Shown: positions 31,145 to 43,052, numbered from the stretch's first letter. The stretch: DNA of 64,000 nucleotides from Lycorma delicatula (GCF_047948215.1 NC_134455.1:301586147-301650146); one strand, 5' to 3'. Notes: generated by a model not told the origin, from the sequence alone. Numbers and translations: made by a program.

Positions 31145-34100
31145 AAGAGAACTGGAAGGGTTCCTGATGAATTCAGAACTTATTATTTTAAACGACGGAT
31201 CAGGAACCTTTTTCAATGCCAGAGATGGATCGACGTCCTGTATAGATCTTGCATTTATAAGCGGATCGATAGCACCGAGGTACATCTTCCATGTCATAGA
31301 CGATCTGCATGGAAGCGATCATTTCCCGGTGCAAATTGTAACTGATGTTACAAGAAAAACATACCCCATCTCTAAAAGATGGTTATTTGAAAAGGCAGAC
31401 TGGACGAGCTTCACAGCTAGAACGATACTCCCGGAAACAACTGGATTTATCGGAGACGATGTCGACGCCATAACAAATGCAATAATTGAGTCGGCATCGA
31501 GATATATTCCCAAAACATCTGGGAAACTTACAAAGAAACCCGTTCCATGGTGGAACGATGAAATAAGTGAAGCTATAAAAAGAAAGAAAAGGGCGTATAA
31601 CGCCTTTAAGAAGCGTCCTAGTATAGAAAATCTTGTTGCCTTTAAGAAATACAGGGCGTATGCAAACCGTCTTATGATAGATTCGAAAAAACGATCCTGG
31701 CAGCAATACGTGTCATCCATCGACAAAACTACTACTGCAACAGATGTTTGGAGGAAAGTGAAGGCGATTTGTGGGCGTAATGATTTTGCTCCCATAACTA
31801 GCCTTCAAGATGAAGATGAAATAAAAGATACTCCATATGAAATTGCAGAGCTGTTATCCAATCATTTCGAAAAGGCCAGCAAAACGGCCAACTACGAGGA
31901 AGGTTTTCGAACCAAAAAAGAAGAACTCGAAGGTCTACTAAATTTTAGAACTGAGTATAATTACTCATATAATGTACCATTTAAAATGGAAGAATTCGCG
32001 AAAGCGTTGGAAAAAGCAGGTAACACAGCTGCTGGTCCGGATGGAATCCACTATAATATGATCAGGCAGCTGAATACCACTGCAAAGTGTAGATTATTAG
32101 AACTTTATAATAAAATATGGCGGGATGGAACGTACCCGCAGCAGTGGAAAAAGCTCATGTTGTTCCAGTACCAAAGAAAAATAAAAATTTAACAGACCCC
32201 AATAGCTACCGTCCTATATCTTTGACGTGTGCTATGGGGAAAATATTGGAAAAAATGATTAATAATCGACTCGTCTGGGTTTTGGAAAAAGAAAACCTGA
32301 TATCACCGTATCAAGCAGGTTTTCGACAATACCATTCTACTACTGATTAAATGATCAGCTTAGAGGACATTATATATAACAGCTTTATTACAAGGAAACA
32401 TTGTGTCGGAGTCTTCTTTGATCTTCAGAAGGCTTTCGATATGACCTGGCGTCATGGTATAATGCTCCAGTTACATGAATGGGGCATTCGTGGCAATCTG
32501 CCTATACTGCTCAGCAACTACATGAATGACCGTACCTTCCAAGTACGCGTCAACAATGAATATTCATGTGAAAGAATTTTGGAAAATGGCATACCGCAAG
32601 GTTCGCCGTTGAGCGGTACCTTGTTTACCATTGCCATTAATAAATTGATATTAGCCATTCCAGTAGAAATCAGCAAAAGCGTCTATGTTGATGATCTGGC
32701 AATCGTATATGCCAGCAACAAGACTGCTATGGTGAGGTACAAATTGCAACGAGCGATCAATGCTCTAAATGAAGTTGCAAGGAATAATGGATTCCAATTC
32801 TCACCAGAAAAAACGTGCTGTGTACACTTTTGTAGGAAGAGAATTCCTCATCAAAGTCCTGCGTTGACAATTGATGATATTCCAATACAATATAAAGACA
32901 GCGTAAGGTATTTAGAACTAGTATTGGATAAATCCCTTACATGGGGATTACATATACAGGACTTGAGTGATAGATGCAAAAGAGCCCTAAACATTATAAA
33001 ATGTTTATCGAACTTAAATTGGGGCTCAGAAAAAGAGACATTATTGAGATTGTATAAAGCATTGGTTCAATCTAAACTAGACTACGGATGTATCGTATAT
33101 TCATCCGCTAGAAAGTCGCCATTAAGAAAGTTAGACGTAGTTCATAATACCGGAATAAGATACGCAACAGGTGCTTTCCGCACAAGTCCGGCGGCTAGTC
33201 TGATGTCTGAAGCCGGAATAATGCCACTACATTATAGAAGAGAGATCATCTTGTTAAGATATGCAGCAAATATATGGGCTTTCCCTGCTCATATAAATAA
33301 TAAATTGTTTACGAATCATCCCATGGCTGCATTATACGAACGTCGTGCTACCTATTCCAGACCAGCCGGAATTAGGTACCACGAATTAAGAAGAAAATAT
33401 GAAATTGCTATACCAGAGACTCTAGCAATTTCTACTAGAGAAATACCGCCATGGCTCTTGCCAGCGGTAAATATAAGTTTGGATCTCTCTCAAGGAGAAA
33501 TAAAAAAGAAACCAGCAGTGATCATCCAGCAGGAATTTTTGGCAACCGTCAGTAATTACGAAGAACAAATTAGAATTTATACTGACGGTTCTAAAACCGA
33601 ACATGGTGTTGGATGCTCGATATATGTAAATGAAGAAGCCCACTTTTGGAGACTGCCAGATGTGGCCAGTGTCTACACGGCAGAACTCACTGCAATTCAG
33701 CAAGCTCTTCACTACACTGAACACTATTGCGAAGAGAGAGTGCTAATATGTTCCGATTCATTAAGTGCACTCGTTGCAATTCGGAACAAGAACATTAAGG
33801 ATGTCCTAATTGCAAACATCCTGTCCATTTTATACGTACTAAAACAACGAGGACAGCGATGCGTATTTGTATGGACTCCGGGGCATGCTGGTATTACAGG
33901 TAATGAAATCGCAGACGAAGCTGCCAGAAAGGCAACAGTCTGCGATGATTTGGATGCATTTCCTGTAAGAGTGGCAGATGTTAAAAAACGTCTAACAAAC
34001 ATAGTAAGAAACAAGTGGAACTCTGAATGGAGGAGTTTAAATACAAAATTAAACTCGGTTAAAACTTCTCCTTATAAATGGAAAAGCGACTTTAAGTTGA

Positions 34101-34369
34101 CTCGCCGTGAACAAGTAGCGGTGACCAGACTTAGAATCGGTCACACGCGATTAACAAATTTATATTTGTTAACCGGCGAAGTGAGACCAATGTGCGGTGT
34201 TTGTAATAAAACACTGACAATCAAGCATCTAATAGAAGAGTGTACCATATATGAGGACCTCAGAAAGAGGTTCCGTCTTACAAATAATATTAGTGCTGAT
34301 CTGGATAATGGAAATGAAGAAAATATAGTTGCATTTTTACACGCCAGTGGACTTCTTAAAAGTCTATAA
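31145..34369 (+). pseudogene. ORF2 of copy 3: truncated endonuclease, RT, RNase H, with two lesions
   Basis: Begins inside the endonuclease (G-R-E-L-E-G-F) after the deletion junction. One A is missing from the A6 run near 32145-32150, which shifts frame. A CAA-to-TAA change creates a stop at 32348-32350. The remainder (32351-34369) is open, with F-D-L-Q-K-A-F-D, P-Q-G-S-P, Y-V-D-D, the RNase H Y-T-D-G-S...D-S...H-A...D motifs and the terminal C-C-H-C knuckle. Only scattered substitutions separate it from copy 1, so the two share a recent source. Confidence 0.9.
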
Positions 34370-34429
34370 AATGGAAGTTTAAAGCTGTGGTAAAAGATAC
34401 TCTAAGCGGTAGTTTTATATATACATATA

Positions 34430-34715
34430 AGGGAGTCTCGAAGCGTGGCACGTATAGTGACGGGAGGTAGCCCTCTTGCCTAGGCCATTTTGGCTCACAT
34501 GTATTCAAGAGCAGTGAGTCGGGGTGTGTCCGATGATGGCATGGGGGACCCTCAAGGGTGGATTCAGGGCGCGAGGCTATGGGTGTACGCCGTGCATGCC
34601 TATAGCCTGATATAAGAAGGATTCAACTGCCACGGCACCCTGGCACGACTGATATACTGCCCAACGGCGGTTCTGGTCGCCCCGAGGGTGCTTAAACAAA
34701 CTATAAATGAGACTT
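34430..34715 (+). other. Insertion in copy 3 3' UTR resembling a related 5' UTR
   Basis: Copy 1 passes from 'tacatata' straight to 'gaagaaagagg', whereas copy 3 has ~285 bp between these. The inserted DNA is GC-richer. It contains a 'gggagtctcgaagcgtggcacgtatag' region (34431 on) and a 'gggtgtacgccgtgcatgcctatagcc...aagaaggattcaa' region. In order and form these recall the 5' UTR block just before ORF1 in copies 1 and 2 (gggagccctgaaagc... and gggtgtaccccggcgg...agaagggatt). Likely a fragment of a related subfamily captured by template switching or insertion. The homology is weak and judged by eye. Confidence 0.45.
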
Positions 34716-34969
34716 CGTAGAAAAAAGGAAGAAAGATATGGTATTGATAAGATTAATTTTAATTTTAAGTTCATGGTCTTTTGAGAACCTATCTCAAATT
34801 TTAATATTGGGGCCCTTTACACCCCGTAAGTGTTTGTGATTGTCCTTGTCTTTCATGTTTTAATGTTTATTGTGAAGTTTGTGTTTTTAAATAAAATGTA
34901 GGGGCCCTTTACACCCTTACATATGACGATCCTGATGGAGATAATAATTTCTTTTAAAGAATGTAACGA

Positions 34970-34997
34970 GGGCTAATGATCTTAGCAGTCGATGCCC
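34970..34997 (+). promoter_or_regulatory. 3'-terminal hairpin, copy 3
   Basis: GGGC (34970-34973) with GCCC (34994-34997). The inner pair is GAT with GTC, so a C-to-T change is absorbed as a wobble pair. Confidence 0.6.
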
Positions 34998-35021
34998 GTA
35001 AAAAAATTCAGTTAAAAAAAA

Positions 35022-35044
35022 ATAATAATAATAATAATAATAAT
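35022..35044 (+). repeat. (TAA)n junction, copy 3 to copy 4
   Basis: About 7 TAA units, the tail of copy 3, abutting the degraded 5' end of copy 4 ('gctccgaac'). Confidence 0.85.
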
Positions 35045-35330
35045 GCTCCGAACAAAATGCAACCCCATCTTCAAGTAGTTACATCTTTACATCTGCGCAC
35101 ACGTCCAGGGCGGGCAATGACTTGGTACTTCGGTATTTTCACTTATGTCGAACAACACGCTAATGATTTTGCTCAGGAGCTCTCTGTGGAGTACGGTATC
35201 TACTTCCATACTTTCTGTGACAGAGGATCCCCATAAAAAACTTTCGTCCTGGAAAGCCTTTGTCTTCAAATGTGAAACAAAGGAAGAGTTTCGAGTCTAA
35301 CAAAAAGGAAAAGTTGGAACGAACTAAGTT

Positions 35331-35630
35331 TCAAAGAACTGTCGGAATCAAAGAACTCCCACACGGTCCGACAAACCACACTGACTCGCCACTTATGAGT
35401 GGCCAATTTTCCCATTGACCTCTAAGTTCCAGGGTGGCCTGTGTTCTGACCCTCCCAAGAGCTGGACAGTCGAACATCATGTGTTCGTTCGACCGGACCT
35501 CCCCGCAGACGCACAGCTCATCAGCTGCCAGGCGGAATGGAAAAAAATATTGGTTCAAATTCGCGTGGTTGGAGAATACTTGGGCTCCCGTTGCCCTAAA
35601 AAACGTGTTCAGGAACTTATTAAACTACAT
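35331..35630 (-). pseudogene. Antisense LINE ORF2 C-terminal fragment inside copy 4
   Basis: Minus-strand translation gives L-C-V-C-G-E-V-R-S-N-E-H-M-M-F-D-C-P-A-L. This C-x-C-x7-H-x4-C knuckle followed by a P-x-L segment is typical of the C-terminus of R1/Jockey-type ORF2 proteins, and is preceded by a basic/aromatic stretch. It sits between the 5' end and the ORF1 body of copy 4, so it inserted into, or recombined with, that copy. Confidence 0.6.
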
Positions 35631-35635
35631 AGAAT

Positions 35636-36690
35636 AGGAAATAGTAGATGAACTTTACGAACAAGGAGTTGTAGCTTGCCGACGCAACGGAAATGTACCC
35701 TTCGCATTGCATGTGATTACCTTCAACAAACAAAAGTGTCCCGATAAAATAAAGACTGGTTTTCACAGAGTAGAAGCACATCTGTTTAATCCAACTCCAT
35801 TGCGGTGCTGTCGATGTCAGAGATTTGGATACACGGCAGTACGTTGTATAAGGCAACAGGTCTGTGCTTGTGGAGACCCACTGCATCCGGATGAACGGTA
35901 CAGTGATGCACCCGTCTCTGTTAATTGTCACGGGCATCATCTGACAAGATCGCAAAGTTTCCCAATGTACAAAGAAGTAGGAATCCAGAAGGTAGAGACC
36001 CTATAAAAACTCGGCTACTTCGAGGCGAGAAAGATAATTTATAGTAGGTCACCAAAATAAACTTTTTACTCCCAGGCTGCTCCAGTAGCTCCTGCAACTT
36101 CTATAAAATTAAATATGTTATATCCAAGTTAGCACTAGCCTTGCCGAATATGATCGAAATAATTATTTACGAGAAATTCAAAATTTGATCGTTCAAGTAA
36201 AATAGCTAAGAACCGGTGTAGAAAGTTACGGATGTCATTAAACAAAAGTGTTCTTCTTCAACTCAGGTACAACCTCCGGTTGGTATAACGTAAAAAATAG
36301 TAAAGAGAAAATACAGAAGTCTCAACGTAATTTAAAGCATTTCAAGGTTCAGATAGAAAATGTTCCCATTCAGTGAAATCGGAAAGTCGATGAGGTCTTT
36401 CCGACTTCCCTGAATGGAAGGACAGATGGCGAGAATTTTATCCGCCCCAAAAATTTCATTGGGAAACGCATCAAGTACGGACTTGGATGTAACACTTCCC
36501 GCTCCATCCGGATCGATATCATCCTAAAGCGGCCTCAAAACTTCTTCTCCACTATCATCAGTGGTATCGGAGGTGGATGACTAATGGAAGAAACTTACAC
36601 CTCCGAGGCCTCAGACATTCTGTCTTCAGAGGTGAAGGCCTTCAGGAGAATGGAGAAAAGACAGAAAAAATTTGAAGTAAAGTAAAACCT
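35636..36690 (+). pseudogene. ORF1 remnant of copy 4
   Basis: Resumes at E-I-V-D-E-L-Y-E-Q-G-V-V-A-C-R-R (compare E-I-V-E-E-L-A-A-Q-G-V-I-E-C-R-R in copy 1). It continues through knuckle 1 (C-C-R-C-Q-R-F-G-Y-T-A-V-R-C) and knuckle 2 (C-A-C-G-D-P-L-H), with knuckle 3 having lost its first cysteine. Stops follow at about 36003. The end of ORF1 is recognisable near 36605-36690 (S-D-I-L-S-S-E-V-K-A-F-R-R-M-E-K-R). Confidence 0.75.
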
Positions 36691-36729
36691 ATGCGACAAA
36701 TATTATGTAATATGATCTGTATAAATGAG

Positions 36730-37350
36730 TCGATCTTGCAATGGAACATCAATCGATGTTGGTCGAATGTGAATGAGTTGCGGCTATTGATTACAGAATT
36801 AAATCCTTTATGCATTTGCTTACAACTTACATATTTTGAAAGGGTTCAACACAGTTAGGCTTCATCATGGTTAGGCCTAATCAAAGAACAAGAGGAGGAG
36901 TTGTCGTCATTTCAGCAACTCGTTGTGCCTTCAAAATTTCATTTGTGCACTGATTTACAAGTGGTAGTTAAACGCATACACCGACCAGTTAAAATAACCT
37001 TAAGTTAAACTCTTAATACAATTAAAAAGAAGATTAATACAATTTAATAGGACAATTGAATGTTCCTTTCAACTTTGTGGGGAATACCAATGCTCATAAC
37101 CCCTTTTGGGGGTTTGAGCATTTGAACTCCGAAGGTAGATCGGTTGAAGACTTCGATACAAATTCAGATCTGGTATTACTAAATACTGGCACAAGAATCT
37201 TCTTTAACGCCAGGGATGGTTCTTCATTCTGCATTGATTTAGCTTTTTCCAGCGCCACCATAGCGCATAAATTAGATTAGAGATTTGTTGAATATTTACA
37301 TGGATGTGATTACTTTCCAACCACAGTGTCATTACACATACCCGTCAAAT
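36730..37350 (+). pseudogene. ORF2 endonuclease remnant of copy 4
   Basis: Starts L-Q-W-N-I-N-R-C, includes L-C-I-C-L-Q and, after frameshifts, N-T-N-A-H-N-P-F-W-G and F-F-N-A-R-D-G-S-S-F-C-I-D-L-A. This is the same order as the endonuclease in copy 1. As in copy 1 no in-frame ATG precedes the Q-W-N motif. RT and RNase H are not detectable. Confidence 0.75.
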
Positions 37351-37704
37351 TGTATCTCAAACGTAAGTTCTTGGCAAATTTGACTGAACTAGCTTCACTA
37401 AGCAGATGCAGATATTAAAAATTTAACTGCAGTCATCAACAGCGTTGTTGAAGATGTCGCAAATGTTCATCGCTACAGCAGCATCAAGACACATTCCTCA
37501 AAACTCACGATGAAGCAACGACGCTTATAGGCATATGTATAAAAATCTGTGGCTCGAAGATTTCAAAAACTAGATCATATTAACTGAAATTTAAATATGC
37601 TGTTGTAGTGTATCTGAAGTTGTGCATTTCAAAATGCGGTTAAGATTGGTTGAGTGGTTCTTGAGTGACGCTCTATTTAAGGTCGAAAAAATTTGAGCGA
37701 AGTA

Positions 37705-38900
37705 AGTTAGAAGCATGGTCGTTGCCGGTTGGAATTTTGTCGTTTCTTTATCTGCGTTATCTAGTTTTAATACTAAACCAAATTAAAAGAATATTAAAAC
37801 CAAATTAAATTAACGAAAATCCGGTCTTCTTACGCAGAACTGCGCAGGAGTTTTTTTAATTAAAATCATATTTTAAATATGATTCTAATTTAATAAAAAA
37901 CTATAGATTTTAATTCGCTTTTCTCTTCAACTTTTCTATGGCCTTGGTTTAAAATTTTGCTGTTTCATTACAAAATGTTGACGAAGAAATGGGAAGACTT
38001 TTGCTGCGCAAGGCTTGAACTGAGCGAAGCCGTGTATATAGGTTATTAAAATAAAATGTAAAATATATTACTTTTCTGAATATTTTATAAATGATTCGCC
38101 TGAATATTCCCCTTAACAGTTTTATAGACATTAGGATAGAAAATATCATCCGGATTTAATAGAACCCGAACTGATACAGCAACTGGTAATTGTCAATATG
38201 TCATAGTGAATCCGATGAAAAAATATAGTAGCGTTATCATCAATACTAATAAAAAGTTATTTGTCATCCTATAACGTATAACAACAGTTTTACACCTACC
38301 TCACATGTCATTTTTAACGAACATATCAACGTAAATTAATACAAAATATTGGATAATCATTAAACAAAACACGTACAAAAAATAAAATATATGTTCACGG
38401 TTATACTATAAAAAATAAATCAAAGATTAAACGGTTAATAATAAGAACGATTATAATACGAATTTCATTGGTTATACATTAAAACACTAATTAACGCAGA
38501 ATACTACAATTTACGATAAAAAATACTACTGCAAAATATTCTACGCTGCAGTTCATATTTTTTGTTACAATAAGGAATTATTGTACCCTGCTAAACTGAA
38601 CTGAGGGCCTTATTTCCATAAAACTAACGTCAAACGGTATTCATACATTCGTATTGATTTTTTAGAGTTAAAAAAGTTAGGGATAGCTCTCTGTGTCTAA
38701 AATATAATACTTACAAAGACCTTTTTTTATATTTAAGAATCAAATTTGAGAAATGATTACTTAACTGATAATTTAGCAGTTTATAACTAGAATACCCTTC
38801 TAAATCGTAAACAGTTAAGAATAATTATCACAAATCAAACGTCGAACCTCCGTAAAAAGTTAGATTTTCACCGGGTACGTGAAAAAAATACATAAAATAA
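37705..38900. other. AT-rich non-coding DNA, no gene seen
   Basis: No protein-like frame or element termini recognised. The minus frame at 37949-38149 has no family features. Confidence 0.5.
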
Positions 38901-38909
38901 TGTGGTTTG

Positions 38910-38985
38910 CGGAAATAATATATTATTATTATTATCATCATTATTATCATTATTATCATTATTATCATTATTATCATTATTATTA
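38910..38985 (-). repeat. (TGATAATAA)n tail of a minus-strand LINE
   Basis: On the plus strand this reads as TTATTATCA units. It lies exactly downstream (minus orientation) of the LINE C-terminus, so it is best explained as the element's 3' simple-repeat tail. Confidence 0.8.
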
Positions 38986-39742
38986 TGCTTTTACGGCCAA
39001 CATGGGACCACTTCAGTCAATTTTAGTTAGATCTTTTCTGAGAAAAGCGTGTTATTTTACACTTCCGAGCTGCCCAGTATTTCTTCATCCGTTCAGATCT
39101 TGCTTTCTTTTCTTCATCTATAACACCCTCTTCGTTGTATTTTGTCGTTTGTCTGTCTTTTGTTTAGATCTAATGTTTTTGTCTTTTAGCTTTGTAATTT
39201 TTCCAGTTTTATTCTGTAGGTCAGTCAGGAAAATTCCCAATTCTTTCATATCTTCTCTAATTTCTTTGATCCATCCTACTTCTAGTTTTTGGAACCAGAG
39301 CTTTTCAATGATATTTCTTGACAGTCTTGCTTCCGGTGTCCTTATGAAAAAGAAAGAGATTCTTTTTTTTCGCATAGTATCAGTAACAGGCTCTATTTCT
39401 CGATATACACCTCATTTGGCACAATCCACCCAATGGTGGATTCTTTTTGGTGTCTTCTTTTTGGTGTTTTTTATTGATATACGTTTTGACAAATCTCCTC
39501 TCTATTTTCAGAATTTTATCAATTCAGTTTTCCTGAGCGATTTTGAAAAGGGTCTCGCTTCCGTGGTGACTTCTGGCTGAACTACAGTTTTATAATGTTT
39601 AAGTTTTCTCTTAGTCGAAAGGCATTTTTTGTTATATGTTGACCAAGTTAATTTTTGGGATTTAATCATTTTATTTGTCCTGTTTCGCAATATCACTTTT
39701 TCATTTAAATTATAATATATATATATATAAATATATATATAC
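38986..39742 (-). pseudogene. LINE ORF2 C-terminal remnant
   Basis: Minus-strand frames in order: [40 protein letters not shown], then E-R-M-K-K-Y-W-A-A-R-K near the end. This order matches the C-terminal region of a common insect 'endonuclease-reverse transcriptase' LINE. Several frame changes are present. The plus-strand frame through the same DNA (38879-39580) is a shadow. Confidence 0.75.
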
Positions 39743-42050
39743 AACTGTACCCGCCACGCTTCGCTGTGGCGCATTGTGTTTGCATGGATGAGAAATGAGA
39801 AACAAAACAAAGTATACGTTTCATAGAAATTTAATTTTGTAATACTTGTGGATATACAATAATTTTTTGTTTTTCTACTGTTTCCGTAGATATAAAGGCT
39901 ATCTGGTTTGCCGACTCGGGAACACGCAACATACAGTTGCCCATGTGAGAAGCAATCCGCATCTAAATCTAAGCCACACAATTCTAAAGATTGACCTTGA
40001 GCTATATTGATTGTGGTTGCAAATGCCAATCGAATTGGGAATTGCAATCTTTTAAATTAAAATGGTGTATCGGTCGGAATTATGGGTATTCGAGGAATGA
40101 GGACATCTTCACCTTTGAAAGGCCCCGTTAAAATCGTTGCTTCCACTACGTTATTCATCAATTTCTTAACTGCAAGTCGCGTGCCGTTGCAGAATTTTGG
40201 CTGATTAATATTCCGCAACAGGATAATTGGCACACCTATTTTCAATTTTAATATGTGTGCTGGCATCCCTGGCAGATCAAGTGAGTTTAAAAATTCCGTT
40301 GGATAATTAACTACTTCATCTGATTCCACAACGGTGTCTATCGACTTATATGTAATTTCCTCACTGTGAATGCTGGATTGAATATCATTATTAAGTTGAT
40401 AGACATCTTTATTCTTTGCGGCAAGGATAGCTCGTTCACTGAACCAATCGTGATTTCTATGATTAATTTGAATATCGGGAAATACTTTTTCGATCGGTTC
40501 TTCTTTCGATGTTACTAAATTACAAAAATTATCAGGAAATGATATTCGTCTAGACGTCTCATCGACTGGTAGCTGTCCGTTTCCAATGTCCAGTAACTGT
40601 CGTTACAATACCTCAGCTGATGGATCATTCTGCAACTGGACACGCATATTCGTAGTCAACTGCAATGTACGTACGTGTCGCCACAGTGTTGAATATTTCA
40701 GGCAACCATTTATTTCATCTGCTGGTGTCGATCGAGAAATTACAGGCAATGTTTGCCTAAAATCTCCTGCGAGCAATATCAAAGCATTCCCAAATGGTTG
40801 AACGTTTCCACGCAAATCTCGTAACAATCGATCAAGAGCTTTAAGCGATTTTTTATGTGCCATCGTGCATTCATCCCAAACAATGAGTTTACATATTTGT
40901 AATATTTTTCCCATACAGAATGCTTTGAAGTATTGCACGTGGAAGTCTCGATGATTTGCATGTTTAATGGCAACTTCAGAGCTAAATACGCAGTCCTTCC
41001 ACCTGGTAACAATGTCGCAGCTATTCCAGACGAAGCAAGAGCTAGGGCTATGTCATTTTTTGAACGAACCATTGCTAGAATCAATCTAATGAGGAATGTT
41101 TTTCCAGTTCCTCCTGGCGCATCCAAGAAGAAGGTCCCTCCCAACTCCGTCATTTATCATTTGCATTATGCGATCTTAAATGCCTTTCTGTTCACGCGTT
41201 AATTTGGGAATGTTTGATTGGACATATGACTGAAGATCACCAATGTCGTAACTCTGTTCACGGCGTAAATCCACATCAAATGAAGCAATCGCAGATCGGG
41301 TGGTCGGGTGGGTGCTGGCATTCCCAATTGACTAAGAACTTTATTTGCCTAGCTAAGCACTTGTCTTCAATATTTATCAATGCTTCGTTGTAAATGCCTG
41401 CTGTAAATTCCATGGTCATATTGGCATTTTCTAGGCGTACTCTATGCAAAATATCCTCAGCCATATGCGATCGATATCTTTCCCATAACTCTGTGGGTGA
41501 TTAAGGGAAGCAAGCGGTCAATATAATTGCGAATAATGCGCGAATTTGGTTTGGATGTGCAGTGTTGCACGCGTCATTAATGCATATATCCCACTGTTGG
41601 TCGTTTTCTAATAAATTCAGAGCTTGGTGAAAGGCGCAGCTCAATTACGACACGATCACACAAAAGTATCTCGATTAAAGTGAATATTTAATTCAGATTG
41701 TATAATAATCTGAATCAGATGCAAGTGGATACGTTTTTTTTTTTGTTTTTTTTTTTGTTAATAAACAATGCAATTGGGAACAGGTGTTGTTTCAAATGTG
41801 ACTGCGGTTGTCGTTAGCTTGTATGGCGAGTGTTCCCCTCGCTTCCGGCAGATGGCGCGATCACTGGTACACAGCTGACCGTTAAAAAAACTGTTTTCTC
41901 GCGGTCGCGGGTATGTCTGATGCGAAAAATGTATAAAAACAATCTTTGATGCGGGTTATATATCGTGCTAAAATTTTAGCTTAATCGGTGCAGAACATTT
42001 TGAGTTTTTGAAGCGTATACAAACGAACACAACATTTTTATATATAAAGA
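39743..42050 (-). mobile_element. Deleted Helitron carrying PIF1-like helicase remnants
   Basis: On the minus strand it begins TC (42050-42049) in 'TCTTTATATATAAAAATG', preceded by A. It ends shortly after a hairpin at 39753-39770 (GCCAC, loop AGCGAAGC, GTGGC) followed by GGGTACAGTTG, a mutated version of the usual ...CTAG end. It is flanked by (AT)n, as expected for Helitron insertion at AT. Only part of the helicase remains and no Rep (HUH) domain was seen, so ~2.3 kb is left of what is normally a >5 kb element. Confidence 0.8.
39820..41464 (-). pseudogene. PIF1-like helicase of the Helitron, fragmented
   Basis: Pieces in order on the minus strand: 41464-41276 (M-A-E-D-I-L-H-R-V-R...D-H-P-I-C-D-C-F). 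41153-40900 has the Walker A A-P-G-G-T-G-K-T and A-L-A-S-S-G-I-A-A-T-L-L. 40938-40603 has the Walker B-type V-W-D-E-C-T-M and A-G-D-F-R-Q-T-L-P-V-I. 40329-40057 has L-K-I-G-V-P-I-I-L-L-R-N-I. 40047-39820 has the motif VI-like [12 protein letters not shown] and Y-V-A-C-S-R-V-G. These are the ordered SF1B/PIF1 motifs of Helitron RepHel C-termini, which unwind DNA during rolling-circle transposition. Frameshifts and stops between blocks (for example near 41160 and 40590) make it non-functional. Confidence 0.85.
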
Positions 42051-42107
42051 TTAATATTTTTTATGACCATCTCTCATATAAAACATAACCTCTACTTACG
42101 ATTTGAT

Positions 42108-42860
42108 GAAAGGCGCAGCTCAATCACGACACGATCACACAAAAGTACTTCGATTAAAGTGAATATTTAATTCAGACAAAAGTGAATATTTAACCTAACA
42201 AAGGATTTTTTGGTCATTATGTAGAGATATTATTTTCCGTGTATTTGGTTATTTCGACTTTTTTTGTTTGCATAGTCTTAAGTCTATCTGGGCTATAAGA
42301 AAGTTGGGTGTTTTAATTTATTTACTGTAAGTCATCCTTCTTGATGGCTTTTCTTTTTGTTTTGGTGTTTTTTTTAAAATAAAATACAGATGTTTTAGCT
42401 GTTAAATATAATTCAAAGAAATTTGTTACTTAATCAGTTGTGATTTTGTTTACATTGGCAACGGCCATACGGACTCTTTGTGATTGGTCGTTGTGTTTGA
42501 CAGCGGCCATCTTGCATTGATCTGATTGGTTTTCCTTTGTTTACATTTCCATCTGATTTATTAGCCTCTTATTTATTAAAAAACTTTACAAATTAAAAAT
42601 AGATAGATAGATTTATTAAAAATAGATGAAAACAATCTTTGATGCGGGTTATATATCGTGCTAAATTTTTTTTTATCGTGTTTTTTTTTTAATAAAATAC
42701 ACAGATGTTTTAGCTGTTAAGTATAATTCAAAGAAATTTGGTCGTTGTGTTTGACAGCGGCCATCTTGCATTGATCTGATTGGTTTTCCTTTGTTTACAT
42801 TTCCAAATTAAAAATAGATAGATAGATTTATTAAAAATAGATAAAACCAATCTTTGATTG
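42108..42860 (-). repeat. Shuffled tandem copies of Helitron 5'-end sequence
   Basis: A block at 42111-42176 repeats 41630-41696 (the 'gaaaggcgcagctcaat.acgacacgatcacac' segment). 42640-42668 repeats 41935-41970 (the 'aaaacaatctttgatgcgggtt' segment). Internally 42378-42640 and 42679-42846 are partial duplicates of one another, sharing 'cagatgttttagctgttaa' and 'gacagcggccatcttgcattg'. Together they look like rearranged, reiterated Helitron-proximal DNA. Confidence 0.7.
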
Positions 42861-43013
42861 GTTTCAAAAAACCAAATAGGGTTTCAAAAACCCTATTACT
42901 GTTACGACTATATCTGTTTTACCTCTATTTAATTTTAAATAATACTATTTCCCCTGTTTAGGTATTTTTAAGAAGACTGTCGCCAACCCATGTTATGTAT
43001 GTATAGGCCTAAT

Positions 43014-43052
43014 TGTGGTTAGGTTAGATTAGGTTAAGTGTGGGTTAGGTTT
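43014..43052 (+). repeat. Short telomere-like TTAGG(TT) stretch
   Basis: Contains 'gtggttaggttagattagg' and 'gggttaggttt', several TTAGG pentamers in imperfect succession. TTAGG is the ancestral insect telomere repeat. This is too short and degenerate to be a telomere and may be incidental. Confidence 0.3.

Larger units (their letters stand above)
30921..35044 (+). mobile_element. Internally deleted I-group copy 3: 5' UTR fused to ORF2
   Basis: About 220 bp of 5' end, differing from copy 2 by only a couple of bases, joins directly into the endonuclease part of ORF2 at about 31140-31148. ORF1 and the endonuclease N-terminus are missing. ORF2 is otherwise nearly identical to copy 1. The 3' UTR carries a ~285 bp insertion (34430-34715) absent from copy 1, then the shared 3' hairpin and TAA tail. 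It is a non-autonomous chimera. Confidence 0.85.
35045..37700 (+). mobile_element. Decayed I-group copy 4
   Basis: A much older relative in the same orientation. A 'cacacgtccagggcgggcaatgac' region (35096 on) recalls the P3'-P1'-J1/4 part of the ribozyme. ORF1 remnants lie at 35640-36690 and ORF2 endonuclease remnants at 36730-37350. It is disrupted by an antisense LINE fragment (35331-35630) and many stops. The right boundary is uncertain, since homology fades by about 37500-37700 without a recognisable tail. Confidence 0.65.

Noticed and set aside
38879..39580. 233-codon plus-strand hydrophobic frame
   Set aside because: It is antisense to the LINE C-terminal remnant, and starts inside the TTATTATCA repeat that gives its Y-H-Y run.
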